From Cadophora sp. MPI-SDFR-AT-0126 (taxonomy: Eukaryota; Ascomycota; Leotiomycetes; Helotiales; Ploettnerulaceae), in contig JAGMVK010000022.1 of assembly GCA_020747065.1 (NCBI GenBank), positions 620,001 through 684,000 on the forward strand: DNA of 64,000 bases, read 5' to 3'. Shown in pieces: positions 21,523 to 31,467 of the stretch (positions are counted from its first letter, which is position 1; every line of letters starts with the position of its first letter). The notes beneath the pieces are model-generated. The model was given only the letters and a program-made list of their open reading frames with translations. It made no database searches and had not been told where the DNA came from. Position numbers and translations under genes: made by a program.

Positions 21523-22536
21523 ATGATTTGGAGGCGTGGGGAGATGTGACATTGGATTCAGGGTCGCAAATCCGATAAGTTACTTCCATGGTTGAAAAGC
21601 TTGGTGTACATTTTGATGAAACCGCGTGGGCTTCGAGGCTTTTCCTTGTACTGGTGGTAAGATCAATTTTTGTGCCATGGACTTCTTGTAGCTGAATGTG
21701 GGCAAAGGACCGTTGAAATATGCATGGTATAAGACACGTTGTATATCATAGAATCTTTATACCTTGTATACCTGCTATCCAACCATGATTTCCTCTATCC
21801 CACAGATGATTCTCCGACATCGTACGAGTTCTGCCATGGAGCACTTGGCGCCAAAGCCCGTTTGTTTCCTTCGGCAAAAATCCATACCCAGCCCCCGCCA
21901 AATTTCATCTGATCCCCCGCTTGCCGCTCTTGTCACTTGTGACTCTTTTATCATCCGCCAATAAATATTAAAATCACCATATGATGATTGATCTTGTCGC
22001 ATCAAAATGGTATAGTGGAGTATACAAGTAGCCTCGCACCTCATAACACTGTCTCGAATTGGCTACACCACTGCCGCGTCTGCTGATCCTGATTGATCAT
22101 ATATTCATCAGCTCAGATGTCGCAGAGGGCGGTCTGAGTCACCAAGAGAAGCATTTGGCACCTTAAAAACTTCGTCTCGTTCCATAAAATTTAGTATTCA
22201 ACTCTTTGCAGCCCCCTCTTCGAGAACACCCCCTTTAAAAACCCAATTGAATGTCACAACATATTGAGAAAACATTCCTGGATTGGTCTCCTCTTCGATT
22301 TCGACCACCTCCAAACCACTCACTATCCACCCGAGTCATTCAATCAAAACCAAACACCTCCACGAAGACGCCATCTCAAGAATACGCCAAGCCTTCGACT
22401 AGTTCTCCGTTCATTCTCGAAGACAACGTCAAACGCCTTCCTACTTCGATCTCCGCGTCGACTTACGGAACACTTGCACTTGCCTCCCACCCCAGCAACA
22501 CTTCATTGCCATCTCTTCACTTGAACCATCAAAACA
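21523..22536. other. Intergenic
   Basis: 3' side of the secreted-protein gene and leader of the F-box-like locus. From about 22150 the + strand is C/A/T-rich like a promoter or leader. No repeat or RNA gene seen. Confidence 0.45.
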
Positions 22537-23284
22537 ATGGGTTCTCAAAGAACTCGCGCACGACTTGATCGGGCCTGCAAGAAGCCAAAGGCCTCAGCCC
22601 CGACTCCTGGTTTGTTACCACATTGATCTCTCCTCATGACCAAACGCTGATATTGCCTGTAGGTTTCATGAATCCACAAGTCCAAGCTGTCGCCAACCCG
22701 CAACCAGGTCCAGTCCCTGGAGGAGACAGAAGGTGTTTAGGTTCGGGCCTGAGATCATGTACATGATCATGGCGAAGCTCGACATCTTCACAGCCAGAGT
22801 CTGGGAGCTCACCTGCTGGCAGTTCAACGAGGAGTACAAGAAGAAATACGAACACTATGCTGGAGCTGCCGAACTTCTACAGACTGCGGATCGACCTCAC
22901 GTCCATCTCCCAAAGGTTCTGCCATTGAATACTCGATATGACCTTCCCGATGGTACATTTACGACCCTGATCTGCTGCATCTCATCTACGATGCCACCTC
23001 ACCTGTACTGGAGCCCTTTCACTGGAAAGATGGAAGACGCTACGGCCATACAAGACACTGTAGACAATATGAAGGAAAGATTCCGGGCGGCACAAGAGGC
23101 CAAAGAAGAGCGAGAAATGGTCAGAAGAGAGTTGAAGAAGCAGAGAAGACGTAACATTTCCAACAATATGGAGTGTAAAAGACAGTTTCTCAGGGCCCAA
23201 GCAGAGCAAAATGGGGAGGAGTTTGATTCTGACGATGTCAGCGAGGAAGGCTTCTCCGATGGTCCAGTTTCTGATTCTGATTAG
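22537..23284 (+). pseudogene. F-box-like protein with coiled-coil/acidic tail, frame-broken
   Basis: A likely F-box-like gene. An exon from the ATG at 22537 (MGSQRTRARLDRACKKPKAS) ends before GTTTGT (22611 region) and can join an acceptor at 22662, but the frame then runs into TGA. The other frame, from about 22730 to 23284, is clearly coding: FRFGPEIMYMIMAKLDIFTARVWELTCWQF has the pattern of an F-box-like start (hydrophobic, PEI.. MI..KLD), followed by a highly charged helix (KERFRAAQEAKEEREMVRRE) and an acidic end (SDDVSEEG). The two frames meet at about 22730-22736 and differ by one base. Either a one-base loss disrupted the gene, or there is a base-call error, or I have missed an exon. 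If intact it would be a substrate-binding subunit of an SCF ubiquitin ligase. Confidence 0.5.
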
Positions 23285-23811
23285 GACATGGACGAGGATA
23301 TGGAATACTATTGAGTATGTGGGTCTCAAGTAGATCAGAGGATTACCATGACTGCATTTTTAGATAACGATGTCGCATAGGAAACTGCCGAACTACCTTT
23401 GGCTTATGAAAATAGATCTTCAAAAGGTGTACAGACGAGACAGGGATTTTGGATTGTCTTGGTACACATTCTCCGTCACTGGCCATGATTCTGTGAGCAA
23501 CCCATGGGTTTGTAATTCGAGGTGGCCAAGGGCTACTATCGAAAATCATAGCAAGGCCCGAATATAGATCCCTTGAGTCTTTGACCCCACTCCATTGACT
23601 GTTTATGCGAATGCGAGCTCCTTTTCTCCTCTTTGTTCAGAGACGACTTTGTTTACTTTGTATCAAGCCGCGAATGACCACTAGTGAGACATCAGTGGCT
23701 TACAACATTCCGTTTTCGTGAAGTCGCAACCATACAAAGAAATTTATGTTTTCCATGAAGGAATTACCTACTTAAGAGAAGCTTTCCTACCAATGTCAAA
23801 TGCTCACAATA
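23285..23811. other. Intergenic, left flank of foldback element
   Basis: No gene seen. GC content is ordinary up to the TA dinucleotide at 23810-23811, where the foldback element begins. Confidence 0.5.
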
Positions 23812-24621
23812 ACGTCTAACCCCCCCTTTCCGGCCACCCCCCCATTCCGGCCACCTTTTACACCAAAACTCACTAACTTTAGTAATTAATATTTTTAATA
23901 TTTATTAATAAAATAAGCTAAAATTAAAGATTTAGATTATTTCTTATACGTTCTTTTATATAATCAATTTTTATGTATTTCATATTACGTAATATTATAA
24001 ACTAAGTATTTGAAGTCTTAAAAAAATCTCCCTAACAAATTTAGTGTAAAATCGATTTTCTTAATCTTTTAATGACTTTAGCAATTATTATTAGAAATGA
24101 CTAAAATTAAAACATTATATATATATTATATATATAATATTAAGTGTTATAAGTTTGAAAGTATTTAGATTAGTAATTATTATATAATTAAGTAATAAAA
24201 TTTCCTTATACAAAGTTTTGTATAAGGCTTTATACTTTACTTAATAATTTGATAATTACTAATACAAATACTTTTAAATTTTAATACTTTGATAATATCT
24301 ATATAATATACCTATATATTAAGTTTTAGCTCTTTAAAACTATAATTACTAAAGTTATTAAAAAATTTAAAAAAAATCAATATTACACCAAATTTGTTAG
24401 CGAGAAATTTTTAAGATTTCAAATACTTATCTTATAATATTACGTGATATAAAATAAATAAAATTTTGGAATATTAAAGCCCGAGTAATAAATAATCCAG
24501 TTTTTTAATTTTAAGGTTTTTTATTAATAAATAATCTAATTATTAAATATTAGAAATAGTGAGTTTTGGTGTAAAAGGGTGGCCAGAATGTGCGGGTGGC
24601 CGGAAAGGGGGGGTTAGACGT
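23812..24621. mobile_element. 810-bp palindromic foldback element (MITE, Tc1/mariner-pogo type)
   Basis: The element begins ACGTCTAACCCCCCC and ends with the exact reverse complement GGGGGGGTTAGACGT, and is flanked on both sides by TA (23810-23811 and 24622-24623), the target duplication of Tc1/mariner/pogo elements. The outer 60 bases of each end are GC-rich, hold two copies of a TTCCGGCCACC motif on the left, and match each other with few changes. Inside, about 85% AT, the left half continues to match the reverse complement of the right half up to the centre (CCTTATACAAA / TTTGTATAAGG at 24204-24227). So the whole element is one long imperfect hairpin with arms near 400 bases. No open frame or transposase remains. 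AT-richness inside could come from RIP; that is inference. Confidence 0.85.
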
Positions 24622-24631
24622 TATAACAAGA

Positions 24632-26158
24632 ATGGCTGCTTAAATACCTGTGGGCAGAGCTCCAACAGCAGCCGAACGAGCAAGGGCACCTGCTGCAGCG
24701 AGAGATGTTGTATGTAGCTCCCTCCCAATGATTCTCTAAGACTTGGTATCGTGAACCAAATACAATTTCGGGAAATAGATCTTGCAGACATCGAGAACGT
24801 GATTTGAGAAATTTATGACTTTCCCGCGCTAACATTCTTGCAGTGGATGGGAGCTCCAAACAATGGTCCAATGTTCATACTTCACAGATGTAACATTACA
24901 AACATCTCCGCACATACAGTCTGTATCGTCGCTGGATCTACTATGACAAATGAGAGACAAGCAAAGCCAACTAGGAGAGGGGAATGGCTTGCAAGGTTGA
25001 CAATATATCCACCTGCGGTACCAGCTCCAATATGCCCCACTACAGTATACAATGCTGCACACCACTGGCCCCTGGCAGTTGGCACCGCTGCCGATACCGC
25101 TGGAGACACAGCTCTCAGTAAGTTCATCCTTAAATATCATCGGATTGAACCTCGATGATTTATCAGAACCCAGACTGACAGGCCGTAGCGGCACCAGTAC
25201 CGTTATTACGTGGTGCAATTACTCCAGCTGGGGGACCTTTTCATGTGAACAAGATAATGGTCAACGTGGCTACATTCTCAGCTGTGCCACCACCACCTGG
25301 AGTCATTGGATCCGAGGAGCATCTCAGACAATGCATTCAGAGGGTCCTTAATATATGCAGACTATTGCCGATGGCTGCACCCCCTGGTAACGCATGGCAA
25401 CGGGCTGGTCCAGAAATCGCTTTTGAGCTGGTGGGATCTGGTCATCTAGGATATACTGCTGAAAGGGCAGCGGAGAATGTACTCGCTGCAATACAAGGGT
25501 AGGGCTTCCACCTATTTCTCTAGTTCCTGTCTCGTCACGATTGGTTTTGCTGACCTGTCTCTTTGTCAGATGGTTCAATAGTGACGGCGTGGGTCCTGCG
25601 AGAAGGGCAAATATTCCAAGAGTTTATTTACTATGTCCACTCACTGCAAGAAATACAGCCGATGGCCAAACAACTTTAGTAGAAGTCGCTTGGAGGAGAG
25701 CATGGGAGTAAGTGGCGACTCAGACCTACTTAATATTGAATGCTGTACTGATATTTCAACAGTCGATATGTGCATCCAGTCAGGGAATCAGCTCAAATTC
25801 TGGATGGGGCTGTAGCAAGAATGGAGGAAGAGAGCCGAGAGTTGCAAGAATCATTTCCTGGCCTCGTGAGTAGCCCACCTGGACTACGTGGTCGACTAAT
25901 TCGAGGGAATTTGATCGCTGGATCAATTGGAATTAGGCTACCTTGATCAATATCCCGAATTTTTCTTTTCTCTCTACATCTCCGGAATTTGCAAGCTCAG
26001 TCGTGATACCACCAACTTCTTGATTTCAATGCCATGTTATGTGCTAGGAGCTTGCCTATCCCAAGAGTAAAATTGCTACCAAGACAGTGTTAGCAACAGA
26101 GCCTATGGAATATGATGGAAAGGCTCTGTACACTGTACATGATTCGTTTGCGGCGTAG
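24632..26158 (+). pseudogene. Macro-domain-like gene, copy A, stop at codon 4
   Basis: First of two tandem related genes. Exons 24632-24709, 24844-25117, 25189-25498, 25570-25707, 25763-25865 and 26048-26158 join in phase (338 codons), but codon 4 of the ATG at 24632 is TAA. The only later in-frame ATG is at 24847, which would drop exon 1. Copy B aligns with the first exon (MAA..., LDAW/RDVW, GAPN.GP), so the exon is ancestral. The C-terminal half has a macro-domain look: LRQCIQRVLN, IAFELVGSGHLGY, AERAAENVLAAIQGWF and a following strand (RVYLLCPL), matching the alpha/beta order of ADP-ribose-binding macro domains; the NAAN-type N-terminal loop is not conserved. No signal peptide or membrane helix. 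The foldback element ends 10 bases before the ATG, so promoter and 5' UTR were replaced. Function unknown. Confidence 0.6.
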
Positions 26159-26325
26159 ATCGGTTTGTTCATCTCCATAGCACCCGTTTGCGGTCACAGA
26201 TCGAAGACAAAGGGGGTGTCAAGCAATTGTATTGATCAATCCTTGCCTGAATTTTTTGTTCCTGCCTCTTCTTCTTTCATCTCTTGCTTCTCTCGGTCCA
26301 TTGACCAGTACCTTTCTTGATCTTA

Positions 26326-27459
26326 ATGGCAGCACCAACTGGAACTCAGGCTCCTATTCCCGCAGGTGCCTTGGACGCATGGAACGGGGCTCCGAATGGC
26401 GGACCAACATATATCATCAAACAGCAGAAGATCACCGGTGTGCAATGTCACGCTGTATGCATTGTTACAGATGCTACTATGACCATCAACAGACAAGCCA
26501 ATCGCGGAGATGCTCAGCGGTGGGCCAACAGATCTAAGCCAGCTGGTGCTGGAGTTGGTCCAATGAGAGCATATCTCAATACGAATCACCCAGCACCATT
26601 AGGCGTCGGTTCTGTTACTGAACCGCCTGGCTATCTTCCCCGAGGAGCTGGTTAGTGGGATTCCGCACAGAGAGTGAGTCCTCAAACTAATTAGACAAAA
26701 GCTCCTAGAGGAAATCATATTCTTAAGCTACTGGTCAACGTACCCAACTTCATAGCAACTGCTCGTAAAGGAGCCATCGGTACAGAGGAGTACTTAAGAG
26801 ATTGCATCCAGAAAGTCTTGTATACCTTCTATGGCTTGCCTCCAGCCCCCCAGCCGGTACACTTGCGTGGAGATGTCGAGGTACAAGTATAGCATTTGAT
26901 CTCGTTGGCTCAGGTGCTTTGCTGTACGGAGCCGAAAGAGCTGCGGAGAACGTACTGGCTGCTATCCAAGGGTGGTTTAATAACACAGTTTTCGGCGACA
27001 CAAGACGAACTAGAATCACAACTGTCTATCTCTTGATTCCAGAAGCAAGAAATTTGAACCCTGACTTGGTCGAAATAGCATGGTGGATGGCTTGGTATGT
27101 TCTGAAGAAGCGCGTTCTATTCTTCATTTCATTGCTTCAGGAGTTGGGTTTCTCCTACGACATTTCTATCCTTTTCATAAACCCCTTTAAATGGACAATT
27201 ACTAACGCCTGAATGTGTACAGGTAGTAAGTTCTAGCGCCATTGTTTCTGATGTCGCCGTCTAATAACCCCGCAGCAGATACATCGAACCATCTACTGCT
27301 TATGACTTTGAACCTCGGAGAGCAGCTCTAGTACCATTATTAGAAGCAGACTCGGTAGAGGTTCAAGAACGAGACCCTGGGGAGGTTGAGACTTTGCCTG
27401 GTCCTCGAGGACTTCTCATCACTAATAATCCACCATTGGTATGGTATGGGTCGGTCTGA
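26326..27459 (+). pseudogene. Macro-domain-like gene, copy B, one-base frameshift
   Basis: Second tandem copy, 167 bases after A. Exons 26326-26650, 26702-27094 and 27276-27459. It starts MAAPTGTQAP, shares the GAPNGGP and VCIV.(D/G)(A/S)TMT blocks with A, and carries the same macro-like C-terminal pattern: EEYLRDCIQKVL, SIAFDLVGSGALLYGAERAA, NVLAAIQGWFN and RITTVYLLIPEA. The frame breaks within exon 2: upstream frame reads to about 26850, downstream frame from there on; one base more in the run of six C at 26846-26851 would unite them and restore the same alignment with A. So it is either a recent pseudogene or a sequence error. Copy B lacks one intron that A has (A at 25499-25569, before GWF). 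C-terminal tail differs from A. No known family name; macro-domain relation is inferred from pattern only. Confidence 0.55.
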
Positions 27460-28396
27460 ATTACTCTCCCTCCTTAAGCAGGGACGAATCTTCAAGTGGT
27501 GCGGTCAGATGAAACCACTCCAATTAGAAGGTGTGTTATCAGAAAGAATTAATAATTTCTTGTAAAACTTCCAAAATTCCAAGCTAGAATAGTGCTCCTA
27601 AACGCAATTGAGAGACGTCAGCCATTGGTCAGTCAAATAATCTTGACGTTCAAATGAGAAGAAGAAATTTTCGTAGGATGATTCTCCAGGGAGCTTGGCA
27701 TGGGAAAAATAACAAGAATCAAACTTTCAATTCAAGTGTGATACAGTAGTTCTAATACAAGAATTTCATACTGCGCTACCGCGAGCGAGACGCAAGCAGC
27801 CCTATTCATAGAGCCGGCGCATGCTGGTTTACCTAACGTCTGCGAAAGCTCGCTTAATCTGGGACTCTTACAGGCCACAGGGGAGTGACCTCTGCACATT
27901 CGCGCTGTAATGAACATATGATAGTTTGAGAGGCAGATCACAATAAATGAATTGTATTTGGAAGCTACTCATTCTGTTTCCGCTTGTACGTGATTGAAAA
28001 TCAGAATAGCAAGTGTTGACAGCGACCTAACCACCATTCCCAGGTGTGGTTAGGTCGCTGTCAAGAAAATGAGTAAACATCTCGTCTTGGCACTTCAAGA
28101 TCATACAAGCCATTGTCATATTACGAGGAAATAGACGATTGATTAAAAGAATGATTTGTAGAATGAAAGATGATGACAATTCGTTGTTTGCTAAAAAGGC
28201 GGTAAGCTAATGCATCTCAAATGGTATTTGCCATGGTGGGAAAAGAGACCCCACACCCGACATCGCGCCCTTAAGCCCCATAAATATGACACGAGGACTT
28301 TAAATCCATATTCTGTTCTATTTCTTTGGACTATCAAAAATTCTCTTCTTTTCAATTTCTATCCTTCGTATCGACATTCGATTTCAATTGCAAGCC
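27460..28396. other. Intergenic with small perfect hairpin
   Basis: No gene supported. Holds the hairpin at 28016-28064 and, at the right, the promoter of the MFS gene. Confidence 0.5.
28016..28064. repeat. Perfect 19-bp inverted repeat (hairpin)
   Basis: TTGACAGCGACCTAACCAC at 28016-28034 is repeated as its exact reverse complement at 28046-28064, with an 11-base spacer. It could be two abutting transposon ends left after internal loss, a tiny foldback element, or a structured signal. No target duplication is obvious. Confidence 0.9.
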
Positions 28397-29917
28397 ATGG
28401 CTCGCGATGCAAATCCTACGGTTGGGGAGCAACTCACCACGCTCCGCCCCACTCTTGGTTCTGAAGTGTCACAGGATTTGATACTTTTGCATGAGGTGGA
28501 ACCAACAACAACATCTCGATCAAGACTCGATTACACGTTTCCGGAGGGTGGCACAAAAGCATGGCTTGTCGTAACCGGGTCATTCTGCATCATCTGGGGG
28601 ACGTTCGGCCTGGTTTCTTCGGTCGGTCTTTTCCAGGCGTATTGGAAAACCCACCAGCTCTCGAATTATTCCAATGGAGACATTGGATGGATCCCCGCAG
28701 TCAATATCTTCTTCAATTTGTTTCTTGGGGTCCAAGTTGGGCCGTTGTTCGACCGTTATGGCCCGAAGTGGTTGATTCTTAGTGGGAGTTTGCTCTACGT
28801 CGTGAGCCTTGTGCTTCTGGCGGAATGCACCAAATACTGGCATTTTATGCTTGCGTATGGAGTTCTGAACGGATTTAGTGGTGCTCTTCTAACAACGACT
28901 GCTCTGTCCGTCGTTGCTCACTGGTTTGAAAGGAAGCGGGGTATGGCAAGTGGAATTGCCTTTGTGGGATCCAGCATTGGGGGAATCACCTTTCCCTTGA
29001 TCTTGAAGCCGGTATTTCAGAAGTTAAGTTGGGCATGGTCTATGAGAATTGTTGCGTTGATCTGCTTCTTCCTTATGGCTGTTGGCAATATCTGCATCCG
29101 AGGTCGACTACCGCCTCGGAAGAACGGAGGTGCAATCGATCTCAGATGCTTTCTAGATGCACGATTCTCGTGGGCGACCGCTGGTGTTGCTTGTAAGTAA
29201 TTACCTTGAGGGGAAGTTTTCTTCTCATCCAGCTTCTGTTCCTTCTTCATATACTGACCAGCTCACAGGCTTCGAGTTTGTGCTCTTTGGTGCTCTCGGT
29301 CTTATCCCAACCTATTCCCTTTCTCAAGGCTTCAGTGATCAGACAGGATTTAATATCATTGCAATTCTGAACGCGTAAGAAATCTGACAAGACTTTCTCC
29401 AAGATACAGGCATGCTTCTAACACAAGCGCAGTGGCTCCGCCCTCGGTCGATCATTTTCCGGTTACATCTCAGACCGTATTGGCCGGTTCAACACCATGT
29501 TACTTACTTTGGTCTGGACTCTCGTCGTCACTCTAGGACTATGGTTGCCCATTGGAGACAATCTTGTAGTCTTCTACGTTTTTGCTCCTCTATTTGGCTT
29601 CGGCTCAGGAAGTATCATCAGCATGGCCCCAGTATGTCTCGGACAACTCTGTCGCGCCGATGAGTACGGTCAATACTACGGTACTTCATATTCAGTCGTT
29701 GCATTTGCGTAAGTATCCTATCTCTAATCGGAAACATTACTGATCACCTTTCAGAACAATGGTGTGCATTCCGATTGGCGGAGAGCTGCTTCCACGCATT
29801 GGAGCAACTGGCTTTGTGGCATTCTTCGGTGGCATCCTTGTGGTCGCAACGGTCAGCTTCATGATGGCAAGATGGGCTTCGCTAGAGTACCGTTGGAACT
29901 GGACCGCCAAGATATAG
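28397..29917 (+). CDS. MFS transporter, monocarboxylate (Mch) type
   Basis: A plasma-membrane carrier of the major facilitator superfamily, MCT-like branch (fungal Mch proteins; members include riboflavin carrier Mch5 and many of unknown substrate). Four exons: 28397-29192, 29269-29374, 29433-29708, 29755-29917, joined in phase to 446 aa, the usual size. Seen: cytosolic N-terminus of about 45 residues; (D)YTFPEGGTKAWLVVTGSF, the branch signature before TM1; LFDRYGPKWLI, the loop 2-3 motif; SVVAHWFERKRGMASGIAFVGSSIGG in TM4-5; AGSALGRSFSGYISDRIGRFN in the second half; and EYGQYYGTSY. Twelve helices fit. No partner enzyme is adjacent, so the substrate cannot be inferred. The ATG at 28397 (CAAGCCATGG) gives the normal N-terminus. 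Confidence 0.93.
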
Positions 29918-31467
29918 AAGCGATTACAATGGTTCCGGATTGGCGAGGGTCGAGGGACGAGGGGCTTGGTGGTTGAGTGCTAAGATGGATGGTGGTGGAA
30001 AGTCCCGAATTAATGGTCAAATCGGGACCCATAAACTTAGACCAATGCGACCGTTTTCTCCGAGGAGATAAATTCAACGGTTCGCTAGCCTCCGCTAATT
30101 TGATAGCTATTAGAAACTCGGTGAATTCGATGAAAAGGACCAAACATGACGGTCTAGCCGTTTCCCAATTCTTTTGAAGCAGATTTTGGGCGTGAGAAGT
30201 GTATTGCTAGCCAGCTTGCCATATAAAGAAAGCGTGCCACAATGCACTCTTGTCTCCGCCTTTGGTGTAGCTGAACCGATTGTTGGTGGATTTCAATACC
30301 ACACAACGTGCAGCAATAAGAAAACTTTTATGCAGGGCTGACCGTTGGAGGTCCTAGATATGAATTCTTGCAGCTTGCGGTAGCATCCGGGCATGATGAT
30401 TGGGTTCAAGAGCGTTTTCGACCTTACATATCCATTGCTTACTGCATTGCTTACGGTCCCTTACAGCCACATGATATTTGTCCTGGTGTGCGATGAGTAA
30501 ACTCCGATCACGTACCTGCACAGGAAGTGTCTGACAACGGGCAAGAGACACAAAGTAAATCTTAATTAGCACCTCTGGCGTGATTTCTCTCTCTCCTTTT
30601 CCATGCTGGAGATTGAATGATCTGCAGAGATGCTAGGGCTTGGGCAGATCCTTCAATGTTTGGTCTCGCTTACAGTAATCCCTAGACTGTGGTGATAAAT
30701 GTCTCCTAGCCAGCCCAGCCACATTCAAGTCTACTGTACCGTTCTCAAATTTATCTCCGCCGCATTGAGAAGGACATTGCTTTACAAGGATCTCACAACA
30801 ATGTTCCGTGGTCTTAGCTTGCCATCCACCTCCACGATTCCGACCGTGTGCATGTTATTTTCTGGCAATATCATGAGACAGAAAAATGCCATGCCACCAA
30901 GCGCTATTGTAGGGGACTAAGTAAGAACTTAGTTGATGCTGAGTTCAATAGCAAGTCTCAAGTATAAGTAGGAGTATTTGCTTCACGACTTTCTCTCTCC
31001 TCTTAAGGATTGAGCTTCCATATTTTGAGATTCGCTGGCATAATATGGAGCAATAATGTCAAAGTTTGGCAAAATACATAGTCTGGTATACTTACTCATG
31101 GTCTAATAGTACTACTATATCTCAAGATGTTCAGAGCAGGACTTTATTCCGATCAGACAGTGGAACTGTATTTCACGTGATGTGTCGCTATACTTCGACT
31201 CACCAGGCGGATTGCTTTGATGGGCAAGGCAAGCAAAGGCAAAGGTTTCTCGAAATAGATGTGGAAGTTTTCATGAGAAAATTCTGGCAGAGATTGCATC
31301 GAATCACTTGAAGTTGTTCAACATCCCAAATCAGGTGATCTGTACCTCACCTTTCTTGCAACTTCATCGGCGCTAGCTTTTCGCGGATCAATATCAACAA
31401 CACGGCCGCACACAAGAACCAACACAAACGTCGTCGCGTCTTCGACCAAGGTCAGCCACCAACAACA
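29918..31467. other. Intergenic, nothing recognised
   Basis: 1.5 kb without a supported gene. Small open frames (e.g. 30699-30920, 31066-31311) have no features. Slightly AT-richer than the flanking genes. No repeats noticed. Confidence 0.5.

Noticed and set aside
23812..24621. Transposase inside the foldback element
   Set aside because: No open frame of useful length in the AT-rich interior; non-autonomous.
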